Notes: generated by a model not told the origin, from the sequence alone. Positions 42,522 to 52,120 are shown, counted from the stretch's first letter. The stretch: 64,000 bases of DNA from Streptomyces sp. CB01881 (GCF_002953255.1 NZ_CP026498.1:9621605-9685604), one strand, 5' to 3'. Numbers and translations are program-made.

Positions 42522-42613
42522 CCCACCGCTCCACCCGCTCCGCCGGCACCGGCCCCCGCGAACGCTCCGCCGGTACCCCGCCGCTGCCCGCCGTGCACAG
42601 CACCCACCGGACG

Positions 42614-42639
42614 ACGCTCCCGGCCTTTCCGGGGAGCGT
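42614..42639. terminator. Hairpin between convergent MinD-like and mycosin genes
   Basis: ACGCTCCC (42614-42621) and GGGAGCGT (42632-42639) pair perfectly around GGCCTTTCCG, which can add two more pairs. One of two hairpins in the 281-base convergent gap, which holds no gene. Confidence 0.65.
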
Positions 42640-42662
42640 GCACCCCCTCGGCGGGGCGCAGG

Positions 42663-42678
42663 CGCCCTGTCCAGGGCG
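42663..42678. terminator. Second convergent hairpin
   Basis: CGCCCT-GTCC-AGGGCG, 6-bp stem with a 4-base loop, 125 bases beyond the mycosin stop on the minus strand. Confidence 0.5.
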
Positions 42679-42802
42679 TGCCCGGCGCTTCTCCCGGCCG
42701 GCAGATGACGATCCCCCGACCGCCGGGCCGGGAGGCGTTCCGCCCGCTCCTCGCGACGCACGCCCCGCAAGCCCGCGCGCGCAGGGGACCGCTCCGCACG
42801 CC

Positions 42803-44137
42803 CTACCCGGTCCCGGCTCCCTGCTCGGGCCTCGATGGCTGCCAGCCGCGGGCCCGGCCGCGCGGGCCGACGACCGCGCCCACCGCGACCAGGCCGATCA
42901 CACCCATGGCGCCCAGCGCCACGACGACCGCCTGGTGGGGGGCGGCGGAGTCCGGCCGGCCGGGCGGCATGGCCACGGCGGCCGGACCGGCGGTGACGGC
43001 GGCGGCGGGCGGCGACGGCTGTTCCTGCGGGAGGAGGGCGGTGACGGCCGCGACCGGGTCGACCGTGCCGTGGCCGACCTCCGGGTCGGGCACCGGGCCG
43101 GCCGTCCGGTAGGCGGTCGCCTTCAGACGCTGTGCCAACTGGTCCGCGGTCAGGCCGGGCCGGTAGCCGAGCACCAGGGCTGCGGTGCCCGCCACGAAGG
43201 CCGTCGCGTAGCTGGACCCGGTGCCCGTGTAGTAGCCGCCCGGGTTCGGGCCGATGCTCATCACCGCGTCGCCGGGGGCCGCCAGATCCACCCGGCCGCC
43301 GACCACTGCCCCGTCGCCCTCCGGGAGCGCACCGCCGGGTGCGAGGTCACGGACGGCCAGCGCCTCGGGATAGGCGGCCGGGTAGACCGGTTGCGGCTTC
43401 GCCGCGTCTCCCTGATTGGGGGGCGGCACGTCCGGGGCCACCGGGGCGACGACCAGCGCGCCCCGGCTCCGGGCCTGCCGCACCGCGGCCGCGAGCGCGT
43501 CACTGCCCGCCGGGACGGTCACGCCCACGTCGATGACGCGCGCGCCCCGCTCGACCGCGGCCGTAATCCCCTGGGCGAGGAGATCGGCGGTGGTGGCTCC
43601 GGTGTCGTCGGTGACGCCCACCGCGAGAATCCGGGCGCGCGGGGCCAGGCCGGCGAATCCGGTGCCGTCGCGCCAGGCCGCGGCGATCAGTCCGGTCAGG
43701 AAGGTCCCGTGCCCGACGCAGTCCGCGGCCGGGTCGCCGGCCCCGGGCAGCTTGGCCGCGTAGCCGATCCGCCCGGCGAGCGTGCCGGCCCCGTCGGACA
43801 CCCCGGAACCGAGCACCGCGACGGTGACGCCGTCGCCCTGGCTCAGTGGCCAGACCCGGTCGGGCCGCAGGAAGGTCTGCGGCCAGGGGGTGAGCTGGGT
43901 GCCCTTGGCCGAGGCCGGCAGGCAGCCGGCCGGGCGCCCGGACGGGTCGCGGCGCAGCTGGCTGACGCCCGGTAGCGCGTCGGCCGGGGCGCCCGCCGCT
44001 GCGGGCGCACCCGACACCCCAGGTGACCCCGGTGCCGCCGACGGTCCGTGCGTGTCGGCCAGTGCCGTACCCGCCGTCAGCAGGCCGCAGGCCGACAGCA
44101 CCAGGGCCCCGGCCAGCGCCGCGGCCACCGGCCTCAC
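42803..44137 (-). CDS. mycP: Mycosin-like subtilase of the T7SS (MycP), active site degenerate
   Basis: 444 residues: signal peptide (AAALAGALVLSACGLLTAG), subtilase-like domain about 85-380, and a C-terminal membrane segment at about 405-425, the MycP layout. His143 (VGHGT) and Ser309 (GSSYATAF) are present. The catalytic Asp of the VAVxDTGV motif is Gly110 (VAVLGSGVSD), and no Asn stands at the usual GN oxyanion site (VVAPVAPD). Mycosins also have a structural role in the ESX membrane complex, which would not need catalysis. GTG 44137 overlaps the EccA-like stop. Confidence 0.85.
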   Translation of the reverse strand: MRPVAAALAGALVLSACGLLTAGTALADTHGPSAAPGSPGVSGAPAAAGAPADALPGVSQLRRDPSGRPAGCLPASAKGTQLTPWPQTFLRPDRVWPLSQGDGVTVAVLGSGVSDGAGTLAGRIGYAAKLPGAGDPAADCVGHGTFLTGLIAAAWRDGTGFAGLAPRARILAVGVTDDTGATTADLLAQGITAAVERGARVIDVGVTVPAGSDALAAAVRQARSRGALVVAPVAPDVPPPNQGDAAKPQPVYPAAYPEALAVRDLAPGGALPEGDGAVVGGRVDLAAPGDAVMSIGPNPGGYYTGTGSSYATAFVAGTAALVLGYRPGLTADQLAQRLKATAYRTAGPVPDPEVGHGTVDPVAAVTALLPQEQPSPPAAAVTAGPAAVAMPPGRPDSAAPHQAVVVALGAMGVIGLVAVGAVVGPRGRARGWQPSRPEQGAGTG

Positions 44138-47100
44138 AGGAAGCTGCCGATCCGCTCGGCCGGGATGTCCTGCGGCAGCAGCAGGCTCAGTTCGGCCAGG
44201 TCGGCAATGTCCAGCCGGGCCAGGCGGCCGGCCTGGCGGGTGATCATCGACTCCAGGACCTGCCGGGCGAAGCGTCCGTTCCCGAAGCTCCGGTCGCGCG
44301 GGACGGACGCGAACCGGACGCCGAGCGCCGCCAGGGTCTCCGGGGTGCAGCGGTAGCCGCCGGCCTCGGCCTGGAGCCGCACGATGGTGAGCAGTTCCTC
44401 GTCGCTGTAGTGGTCGAAGGTGATCTCCCGGGAGAAGCGCGACGCCAGACCGGGGTTGGAGGCCAGGAAGCCCCGCATCTCCTCCTGGTAGCCGGCCACG
44501 ATCACGACGACCTCGTCGCGGTGGTCCTCCATCAGCTTCATCAGGGTGTCCACCGCCTCCTGGCCGAAGTCCCCGCCGGCGCCGTGGCGTGGTGTCAGGG
44601 TGTACGCCTCGTCGATGAAGAGCACGCCGCCGCGGGCGCGTTCGAAGGCGTCCCGGGTCAGCTGGGCGGTGTGGCCGATGTACCGGCCGACCAGGTCGGC
44701 GCGGGCGGTCTCGATCAGCTGGCCGCTCGGCAGCACGCCGAGTTCGGCGAGCAGCTCGCCGTAGAGCCGGGCGACCGTGGTCTTTCCGGTGCCGGGCGGG
44801 CCGGAGAAGACCAGGTGGTGGCTGATGACGGCGGCCGGCAGGCCGGCCTCGACCCGGCGCCGGGTCTGCCGGGTGAGGTTGACGAGGTCCTCCACCTGTT
44901 CCTTCGCGGCAGCGAGCCCGACCATCGCGCGCAGCCGGTCGAGCAGGCCGGGCTCCTCGGACTGCTCGGTGCCCGCGGCGGCGCGGGCGGCCGCAGTGGC
45001 GGCGTGCTCGTCGACGTCGGACGGGACGAGCAGGGCGAGGTCGGCGTTGTCGATGCTCTCCAGCTCGGCGAGCCGGGAGGCCTGGCGGTCGACCATCTCC
45101 TCGAACACCTTGCGGGCCGCCCGGCCGTTGCCGAAGTCGGCGCCCCTGGGCATCCGTTCGAAGTGCTGGGCGAGGGCCTCGCGGGTGCCGTCGGCGAGTT
45201 CGTAGCCGTGGCCGGCCGCCGCGCGTTCGACGATGGTGGTGAGTTCGTCGACGCTGTAGTTCGCGAACTCGACGGTCCGGCTGAACCGGGAGGCGAGGCC
45301 CGGGTTGGAGGCGAGGAAGGCGCGGATCTCGGCCTCGTAACCCGCCACGATCACCACCAGGTCGTCGCGGTGGTCCTCCATCAGTTTGACCAGGGTGTCG
45401 ATCGCCTCGCGGCCGAAGTCGGGCCCCGTCCCGCCGGAGCCGGCCGACAGGGTGTAGGCCTCGTCGATGAAGAGCACCCCGCCGAGGGCCTCCTTCACCA
45501 CCTCGGTGGTCTTGAGCGCCGTACCGCCGATGATCGAGGCGACCAGGTCGGCCCGGGCCACCTCGACCAGGTGGCCGCTGCGCAGCACGCCGAGCTCCGC
45601 CAGGATTGCGCCGTAGAGCCGGGCCACCGTGGTCTTGCCGGTGCCGGGCGGGCCGGCGAAGACCAGGTGCCGGCTCATCGGCAGGGCCGGCAGCCCGGCC
45701 TGTTCGCGGCGTTTGGCCAGCTTGTTCAGGTTGACCAGGGTGGCGACCTGCTCCTTGACGCCCTCCAGGCCGACCAGCGTCCGCAGGACGGCCTGCGGGC
45801 CCTGCGGGCCGGCGTCCGGCCGGGCCGGGGCCGCGCCCTCGGAGGCCGCGCCCTCGCCTTCGGGGGTGTCGGCCGCACCGGCCGCGGCGGTGGCGGTGCC
45901 GTGGGCGTCCGCCGTGCGGTTGTCGCGGCTCTCCAGGTTCTCGACCGACAGCCGTTCGCTGGACTCGCTCTGGCGCAGGCCGGCGCCCTGGTTCTCGGCG
46001 ACCACGCAGTCGGTGAGCCGGACCGGCTCGGTGGACTCCGAGCGGATTCCGTCCACCGTGTTGCCGGTCAACCGGCACCCGGTCAGGGTGGCCCGGGAGC
46101 CGGACAGCAGGTGGAGGCCGTGCCGGCGGTTGGCCCGCAGCCGTGACCTGGTCGCGGTCAGCTCGCCACCGCGCTCGACGCTCACGCCGTCGTACTCGTT
46201 GTCGGCCGTCTCGACCTCGCGCAGGGTGGCGACGCCGTCGGCGCCGACCGAGATCCCGCTCGCCCGGCTGCCGCGCACGGCGCCGCCGCCGAGGTAGGTG
46301 TTGGCGCCGTCGGCGATCCGGACGCCGGACTTACCCGCGTCGAGCACGGTCGCCTCCTCCAGCCGGCCGCGCCCGTCCCGCACCACCTCGACGCCGTGTC
46401 CGCGCGCACCGGAGACGATGATGCGGCGCAGCAGCGGGTTGGCGCCCTCGCGGACGACGACGCCGTTGCCGGCCGCGTCGCGCACCTCCAGGCGGTCGAA
46501 CTCGGCGGCGCTCTCCCCGCTCAGCTCCACGCCGTCGGCCTCGCCGTCGCGCACCACGGCCCGGACCAGGGTGGGGCCGGAGGACTCCCCGACGAAGATG
46601 CCCGCCTGGGCGGCGGAGGTGACCTCGAAGTCCTCGAAGGTGCCCCGGGAGCGGCCGGCGACGTGCAGGCCGTGGCCCTGGGTGCGGACCGCCCGGCAGC
46701 GGCGCAGCAGCGGGTCGGTGCCGTTGGCGAGGACGAACCCGTGACCGCGCACGGCGGTGACGGTGCACTCCTCCAGCACCACCCGGGCGGTGGAGCCGAG
46801 GAAGACGCCCTGTGCGCTGTCCCGGACCTCCGTCCGCACCAGCCGTGTGGTGCTCTGCTCCTCCAGTGCCACGGCGGGCTTGTCGGTGGCGGAGATCTCG
46901 CAGTCCTCGATCACCCCGCGGGCTTCGCCGTTGGCGCAGACGCCGTTGCCGCGGGCGTCGCGCAGCACGCAGCGCCGCACGACGGGGTTGGACCGCTCGC
47001 CGATCACCAGGGCGGACGTGCCCAGGTGCTCGATCACGCTGTCCTCGACGACGCTGGTGCCGTCGGAGGTCTCCACCAGGCCGGCGCCGGCCGGGTTGGT

Positions 47101-47499
47101 CACCCGGCAGCCGCGCATCGCCAGCGAACCCTGCCGGCGGGTCAGCACGGCCGTCCACGAGTTGCCGATCACCTCGCAGTCCTGGAGGGCGAGCTGGCCC
47201 TGCGGCACGTCCACGGCGGGCAGGTCGTCGTCCTGCCCCTGGATCACCAGTCCGGTCAGCTGGACCGCCTCGGCGAGGACCTGGACCACCGAGCCGCGCC
47301 GCGGGCTGATCCGCACGCTCCCCCGGACGTCCTCGGCCGCGATGGTCACCATCTTGGTGACCACCAGGTTCTCGTCGTAGCGGCCTGGGCGCACCGAGAT
47401 CACCGCCCCGCTTCGGGCGACCTGGAGGGCTTCACCGATCGTGCGGTAGGAGCCGGCCTCCCGCTGCTCCGCGCAGACCGTCAGCACCGGGCGCGACAT
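44134..47499 (-). CDS. Right-handed beta-helix plus two AAA+ domains, EccA-like T7SS ATPase
   Basis: 1121 residues. About 30-570 are 20-24-residue beta-helix repeats (recurring G-V/I-x-V, DCxVxxN, RRCxxxxxxGHG), of the pectate-lyase/NosD type. Two CbbX/EccA-type AAA+ modules follow, with Walker A GPPGTGKTT at about 616 and 900 and Walker B VLFIDEAYTL in both. EccA proteins have one AAA module and a TPR N-terminus and handle substrates or chaperones in the cytoplasm. ATG 47499 follows GAAGGGAA; an upstream in-frame extension is Pro-rich. Stop overlaps the mycosin GTG, so the two are coupled. Confidence 0.9.
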   Translation of the reverse strand: MSRPVLTVCAEQREAGSYRTIGEALQVARSGAVISVRPGRYDENLVVTKMVTIAAEDVRGSVRISPRRGSVVQVLAEAVQLTGLVIQGQDDDLPAVDVPQGQLALQDCEVIGNSWTAVLTRRQGSLAMRGCRVTNPAGAGLVETSDGTSVVEDSVIEHLGTSALVIGERSNPVVRRCVLRDARGNGVCANGEARGVIEDCEISATDKPAVALEEQSTTRLVRTEVRDSAQGVFLGSTARVVLEECTVTAVRGHGFVLANGTDPLLRRCRAVRTQGHGLHVAGRSRGTFEDFEVTSAAQAGIFVGESSGPTLVRAVVRDGEADGVELSGESAAEFDRLEVRDAAGNGVVVREGANPLLRRIIVSGARGHGVEVVRDGRGRLEEATVLDAGKSGVRIADGANTYLGGGAVRGSRASGISVGADGVATLREVETADNEYDGVSVERGGELTATRSRLRANRRHGLHLLSGSRATLTGCRLTGNTVDGIRSESTEPVRLTDCVVAENQGAGLRQSESSERLSVENLESRDNRTADAHGTATAAAGAADTPEGEGAASEGAAPARPDAGPQGPQAVLRTLVGLEGVKEQVATLVNLNKLAKRREQAGLPALPMSRHLVFAGPPGTGKTTVARLYGAILAELGVLRSGHLVEVARADLVASIIGGTALKTTEVVKEALGGVLFIDEAYTLSAGSGGTGPDFGREAIDTLVKLMEDHRDDLVVIVAGYEAEIRAFLASNPGLASRFSRTVEFANYSVDELTTIVERAAAGHGYELADGTREALAQHFERMPRGADFGNGRAARKVFEEMVDRQASRLAELESIDNADLALLVPSDVDEHAATAAARAAAGTEQSEEPGLLDRLRAMVGLAAAKEQVEDLVNLTRQTRRRVEAGLPAAVISHHLVFSGPPGTGKTTVARLYGELLAELGVLPSGQLIETARADLVGRYIGHTAQLTRDAFERARGGVLFIDEAYTLTPRHGAGGDFGQEAVDTLMKLMEDHRDEVVVIVAGYQEEMRGFLASNPGLASRFSREITFDHYSDEELLTIVRLQAEAGGYRCTPETLAALGVRFASVPRDRSFGNGRFARQVLESMITRQAGRLARLDIADLAELSLLLPQDIPAERIGSFL

Positions 47500-47599
47500 G
47501 CCAGGGGTTCCCTTCGTCGGGGTGGGTTCACCGGCTGGGTCCGCCGAAGCGGGGGCACCGGGATGGGTGGGTGCGGCGGACCGGGTGGCCGGCGCCGGC

Positions 47600-49009
47600 T
47601 CAGGAGGTGCAGGTGGCCTTGACCGCGGAGGCCGCGTGGTGGGCGTTGGCGCCGGCGCCCCAGTCCTCACCGCGGGTGTGCAGCGTGACGGTGAGCGGGC
47701 CCTGGTAGGCGTACGCCGTCTGGTCCACCCAACGGCCGCGGTTGGCAGTCTGGTTGATGACGAAGGAGCCGGACGTACTGCCGCTCTTCACGGTGTAGAG
47801 CGTCGCCTTGCCGCCGACCTTCTTCAGGTCGCTGTCGCCCGGGATGTAGACGGACAGGGTGCAGCTCTTGACGCTGCCGAGGCTGAACGTCCACACCACG
47901 GAGTTCTTGTCGTCCGTCTTGGCGTCGCCGGACATCGGCACCGAGACGTACGTCCCGTTGCAGCCGTCACTGCTCCAGCCGCCGGAGTTGTTCTTCCAGC
48001 CCGAGTCGCCCTGGTCGTACCAGCCGAACGGGGCGTAGGTGGCGCCGCTGCTGCCCTTGCAGTACGGGCCGGCCACCGCAACCACGGGGGCCGGGGCGGG
48101 GGCCTTGGAGGCGGCGGGCGGCGGCGGGGCCGACTGCTGTGCGGCGGGCGGCGGCGGGGCCGTCCCCTGGGCGGGCGGCGGCGGGGCGCCGCCCGCGCTG
48201 CCGCCCGAAGCGCTGCCACCGGACCCGCTGCCGCCGCCACCCCCGCCTCCGGCGGCGGGGGGCGAGGCCGCGGCACCGCCGGGGGTCGCTGCCCCGCCGG
48301 AGCGGGGCGCGGGCTTGCCGGGGGCCGGGGAGCCACCGCCGGGGGCGGCGGTGCCGGGCCCGGGCGCCGACTGGCCGGCGGCCGGGTCGGGTGCGGGCGT
48401 GCCGGTCTCCCCGGCGGGCGCGGGCGTGCCGGGGACGGCATCGGGCGAGACCGGGGCACCGGTGGGGGCACCGTGCTGGTCGAACCCGGGGACGAAGCCG
48501 CTGCCGCCGTCGCCGTTCTCCGGGCCGTAGCCGGGCGGGGCGTCCGCCCGGGCCGGCCCGTGGTTCGGCTCGGACCCGCCGAGCCGGGTGGCCACCACCG
48601 ACCCGCCGACCAGCACCAGCCCCACGGCCACGGCGGCCGCGATCATCGGCCGGGAGACCCGGCCCGGCTTCGGGCCGGCCGCTTCGGCCTCCCCCGCGAT
48701 ATCGGGGTCGGCGGGGGCGGCGACGGTGATCGCCGCAGCGGCGCCGCCGGCGGGCGGCGTGGCCACGGAGGCGCCCGCGCCGGGCGCCGGGGGCACGGGC
48801 GCGGTGGCACCGAGTGTGGTGCCGCGGCCGGCTCGGGTGGCGGTGGTGCTGGTGGTGCCCGGGCCGGACGGGGCGGCGGCCGGCTCCCCCCGGTCCGGCG
48901 CGGGGGTCTCCTCCTCGGCCTCGACCGCCACGGCCCAGTTCACCGCGGGGAGCTGAAACCCGGGCGTCGCCCGCTCCCCTGCACCGCGATTCTGCTCGCC
49001 CACCGTCAT
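47600..49009 (-). CDS. Single-pass membrane protein with extracellular beta-sandwich domain
   Basis: 469 residues: cytoplasmic Ala/Pro-rich tail (1-120), membrane segment at about 125-143 (PMIAAAVAVGLVLVGGSVVA), a long Pro/Gly/Ala-rich stalk, and a C-terminal domain of about 140 residues with four Cys that resembles golvesin C-terminal or cell-wall-binding beta-sandwiches (VVWTFSLGSVKSC, WVDQTAYAY). It lies in the T7SS operon between EccA-like and small genes, so it may link the secretion complex to the cell wall; inferred. ATG 49009 was preferred over a start 24 bases upstream. Confidence 0.72.
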   Translation of the reverse strand: MTVGEQNRGAGERATPGFQLPAVNWAVAVEAEEETPAPDRGEPAAAPSGPGTTSTTATRAGRGTTLGATAPVPPAPGAGASVATPPAGGAAAAITVAAPADPDIAGEAEAAGPKPGRVSRPMIAAAVAVGLVLVGGSVVATRLGGSEPNHGPARADAPPGYGPENGDGGSGFVPGFDQHGAPTGAPVSPDAVPGTPAPAGETGTPAPDPAAGQSAPGPGTAAPGGGSPAPGKPAPRSGGAATPGGAAASPPAAGGGGGGGSGSGGSASGGSAGGAPPPPAQGTAPPPPAAQQSAPPPPAASKAPAPAPVVAVAGPYCKGSSGATYAPFGWYDQGDSGWKNNSGGWSSDGCNGTYVSVPMSGDAKTDDKNSVVWTFSLGSVKSCTLSVYIPGDSDLKKVGGKATLYTVKSGSTSGSFVINQTANRGRWVDQTAYAYQGPLTVTLHTRGEDWGAGANAHHAASAVKATCTS

Positions 49010-49070
49010 CCCCTGCGCTCGGCTCGACAACACTCCTGTGGGGAGGTACGGGCGGCGTGGCCGTGGAGGT

Positions 49071-49514
49071 TCAGCCCTGCTGCCCGACGGTCCAGACGGC
49101 GGCGTCCGCCGGCTCCGGCGGGGTCAGCAGGAACGCCACCGCCCGCTCCAGCACCTCCGGCACCGGAATGGCCGGCGGCTCGTCGGCCCGGGACAGGACG
49201 TGCCGCAGAAGACCCGGTTCGGGCGCCAGACCGTACTCGTCGAGGTAGTACGTCACCGTGTCGGTCCAGATCCACTGCCCGTCGGTGCGGAAGCCCATCG
49301 GCACCACGCCCCGGCGCTCCTGGTCCACCACGTCGTCCATCAGCATCGGGGTCAGCAGCACGGGCGTCCCCGCGCTCAGGTAGCGGGCGACGGCCTCACG
49401 CTCGGCGCCCGCCGCGAGCCGGGGGTGTCCCGGCTCGTAGCCCGGGCCCGTCACCGGATCCACGTGATCGAACACCGCTGCGAGCTCGAAGCCCGCCCGC
49501 ACCGTCTCGGACAT
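49071..49514 (-). CDS. T7SS-operon protein of unknown function, 147 residues
   Basis: Soluble, acidic protein starting MSETVRAGFELAAVFDHV. The middle has FRTDGQWIWTDTVTYYLDEYG, a Trp/Tyr-rich segment that recurs in actinobacterial proteins, and a C-terminal helix rich in Leu. No catalytic motif is seen. ATG 49514 follows GAGGAG; it is 11 bases after the stop of the upstream 864-residue protein, so it is cotranscribed. Could be a chaperone or immunity-like protein; this is a guess. Confidence 0.7.
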   Translation of the reverse strand: MSETVRAGFELAAVFDHVDPVTGPGYEPGHPRLAAGAEREAVARYLSAGTPVLLTPMLMDDVVDQERRGVVPMGFRTDGQWIWTDTVTYYLDEYGLAPEPGLLRHVLSRADEPPAIPVPEVLERAVAFLLTPPEPADAAVWTVGQQG

Positions 49515-49525
49515 CCCTGCACTCC

Positions 49526-52120
49526 TCACGATTCGCCGGTCCTCCCTTCCTCCGACGGCCCGCCGGTGGCCGGAGGTTCACCGGCCGGCCCGGCGGCGCC
49601 GCCCAGGTCGATGCGGAAGCGGTCGGGGGCGGCCGGGCGGATCCGGTCGGCGGGCGCGACGGCGTCCCGTCGGCCGAGCCAGGTGCGCAGGCGCTCCGGC
49701 GCAGGGCGGATGGCACCGACCTCGTGGAGCAGCACCCGCGCGGGGCGCCCCGCGTCGGCGTCCGGCGGCTCGACGGCCACCACCTCGAAGCTGCTCCCCG
49801 GTGCGAACACCACGGTCGGCTGCTCACCCGGCTCACCGAAGGCCGAGGTGCGGCGTCCGCCGACGGACCAGATGGCGAACTCGATCCCGACGTCCGCGCC
49901 GAGATCGGCACCCGCGGCGGTGATCCCGCTGACCGGGGCAGGCTCGGTGAGGACCGTGCCGGGGACGTAGGCGGCCAGGTCGGTGCGGCCGGCCGGGGCG
50001 GCGGCCAGCACTCCGCCGTAGTGGCTGGGCAGCCGGCGCAGGCCGGCGGCCAGGCAGCGCAGGTACACGGCGGGCGGGCCCGGCACCCCCGCCCGCGCCG
50101 CTGCGGCGAGTTCCGCCCGGCCGGCCGGCACGCCCGCGTCGGTGTGGTGCAGCAGGACGGCGACCAGCTCGGGCCGCGAGTCGTCGTCGTCCGTGAACGA
50201 GCGCAGTCCGGGCAGCCGGGTCGTCGCGTCGTCGGCGCGGCTGGCCCAGCGCTGGTAGGCGGGCCCGAGAGCGGCGACCAGCGCCGCCCGGTCCTCGGCC
50301 GCAGTGGCGGGCGCGGCCTCGTCCGGCAGCGGCGCGGGGGCCTCGGGGCGGAGCGCGGCCGCCGCGGTCGCGCCGGGCTCGGGTGCCCCGGGCCGGGGTG
50401 CCCCGGCGGCCTCTGCTGCTGGCTGCGGGTCGGGGGCGGGCGCCGGTTCGGGGGTCGGGACGGGCTCGGGGAGGGTCTCGGTGGCGGCCTCCGGCACCGG
50501 CTCGGCACCCGCGGTGGAGCCGTCGGCGCCCGGCTCCGACGGTCTCGCGGCCGTCGCCACGACGGCGGTCGTCGTGGCAGGGGCCGTCGTGGCAGCTCCG
50601 GACGTCGTGGCCACGGTGACCGGCCCGGGCGGGACGGCGGGCACACCAGGCGCGGCGGGCGGCTGCACCGGCTCCGGCCAAAGCGGCAGGACGGCGGTCA
50701 CGTCCTCGGCCCCGGCCGGCGGCTCGGACAGCCGCACGGTCACCGGACCCGGCACGAACGGCGGCGCGGCCGGCGCCATGGGCCCGGCGGGCGCAACGGG
50801 CGCAACGGGCCCGGGGACGGGCACCGGCGCCACCGGTCCGACCACGCCCTCCGGGCCCAGCCAGTCGAGTCCGTGGATCCGCGCGCAGAACCGCCCGACC
50901 GCGTCCGAGGCGACGTCCGGCTTGCCCGCCACCACGAGCGCGAGCCGGGGCGGCCCGACGGGTGCCGGGCCCGGCGGCGGGCCGAGCGGCGCCGCACCGA
51001 GCGGGGGAAGCCCGGCGAGCACGCCGCCGAGGTGCGCCCAGACGTCCTCGGTCACCGGCCGGCCGGGGTCGCCGATGAGCAGGACGGGCTGCCGGGGGTC
51101 GGGGCGGCGCAGCCGCGGGCCGCGGGCCGCCGTCCCTTCCGGGTGCAGCCAGAGACCGGCCGCGACGGGCTCCAGCTCCCAGCCGGGGAAGGCCGGATAG
51201 CGTACCGGGCCGTCGTCCTGGGGGGCGCCCGGCCGGGTGCGCCGGCCGACGGCGGTCACCGTCCGGCGGACCGGGCAGGCGGACAGTTCGGTGAGGTACG
51301 GCTCCCAGCCCGGTGTGCCGTCGGCGGCCAGGTGCACGGTCCGGTGGCCGGTGGCGTCGGCGATCGGGAGGCCGACGGCCGCCCGCACCTCGCGGCCGAG
51401 CGAGGAGGCCAGCACCGCGGCGAGTTCGATCAGGTCGACCGGCTCTGCCCAGGGGAGGCTGAGCAGAGGCCGGTCGGCTCCGACGGTGTCGAGCAGGAGG
51501 GCGGTGGCGTTCGCCAGTTGGACGGCGGTGGGCAGCCGCCCGTCGGGCTCGCCGACCACGAGCAGGAGGGCGGCGCCCGGGGCGGCAGCCCGGTCGAGTA
51601 CGGCCGGGCGGGTGTCCGGGGCGGCGGCGGTCACCCAGAAGCCACCGCCGGACAGCGGAGTGATCGTCGCGGCGGCCGGCCAGCGTTCGCCGAGTGCCTC
51701 GGCCGGCCCGCCGCCGGGCCGGCACCACCACCAGCAGCCACCCGGCGCCACGAGGGTGCCGTCCTCCCCGACGGAGACCACCGCGTCCGGCGCGACGACC
51801 GTCAGCCCCGTCCGCCGGGCGAGCTGTTCGGCGGGGCGGCGGCCGTCCGGCCCGGTCGCGGCCAGTCCGGAGGCGGCCAGCACCAGGGTGCCGGCGCCGC
51901 GGGCGGCGGCGGTCCGGGCCAGTTCGTCCAGGGACCCGAGCAGGACGGGTGCGGCGTCGGCCGCCGCGGCCAGCAGCAGCAGGGTGCCGGGCTCGGCCCG
52001 TACCGGATCCAGGGCCGCCGCCAGTCCGGCCGCCTCCGCGTCGGGCGGGGCGATGACGAGGTGCGGGCCCACCGCGCGGAGCGTGGACCGCTCGGCGGTG
52101 CCGGATGCCGGCGGGGTCAT
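49526..52120 (-). CDS. Large T7SS-operon protein with ART-like C-terminal domain
   Basis: 864 residues. Residues about 1-480 hold several Rossmann-like segments (TLLLLAAAADAAP, ALLLVVGEPDGRLP, PVLLIGDPGRP, RLALVVAGKPD); 480-660 is a Pro/Ala-rich linker; the last 190 residues follow the order of R-S-E ADP-ribosyltransferases (CLAAGLRRLPSHYGGVL, GIEFAIWSVGGRRTSAFG, VVFAPGSSFEVVAVE). The Arg expected after the first motif is Gly and the Glu before VVF is Thr, so the domain is probably inactive. ATG 52120 follows AAAGGGGG. Placed between EccC and the small gene; role in secretion unknown. Confidence 0.7.
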   Translation of the reverse strand: MTPPASGTAERSTLRAVGPHLVIAPPDAEAAGLAAALDPVRAEPGTLLLLAAAADAAPVLLGSLDELARTAAARGAGTLVLAASGLAATGPDGRRPAEQLARRTGLTVVAPDAVVSVGEDGTLVAPGGCWWWCRPGGGPAEALGERWPAAATITPLSGGGFWVTAAAPDTRPAVLDRAAAPGAALLLVVGEPDGRLPTAVQLANATALLLDTVGADRPLLSLPWAEPVDLIELAAVLASSLGREVRAAVGLPIADATGHRTVHLAADGTPGWEPYLTELSACPVRRTVTAVGRRTRPGAPQDDGPVRYPAFPGWELEPVAAGLWLHPEGTAARGPRLRRPDPRQPVLLIGDPGRPVTEDVWAHLGGVLAGLPPLGAAPLGPPPGPAPVGPPRLALVVAGKPDVASDAVGRFCARIHGLDWLGPEGVVGPVAPVPVPGPVAPVAPAGPMAPAAPPFVPGPVTVRLSEPPAGAEDVTAVLPLWPEPVQPPAAPGVPAVPPGPVTVATTSGAATTAPATTTAVVATAARPSEPGADGSTAGAEPVPEAATETLPEPVPTPEPAPAPDPQPAAEAAGAPRPGAPEPGATAAAALRPEAPAPLPDEAAPATAAEDRAALVAALGPAYQRWASRADDATTRLPGLRSFTDDDDSRPELVAVLLHHTDAGVPAGRAELAAAARAGVPGPPAVYLRCLAAGLRRLPSHYGGVLAAAPAGRTDLAAYVPGTVLTEPAPVSGITAAGADLGADVGIEFAIWSVGGRRTSAFGEPGEQPTVVFAPGSSFEVVAVEPPDADAGRPARVLLHEVGAIRPAPERLRTWLGRRDAVAPADRIRPAAPDRFRIDLGGAAGPAGEPPATGGPSEEGRTGES

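Noticed and set aside
42803..46078. Mycosin extended to 1091 residues
   Set aside because: The upstream part is in the wrong frame of the AAA+ gene and is Arg/Gly/Pro-rich; the signal peptide starts at 44137.
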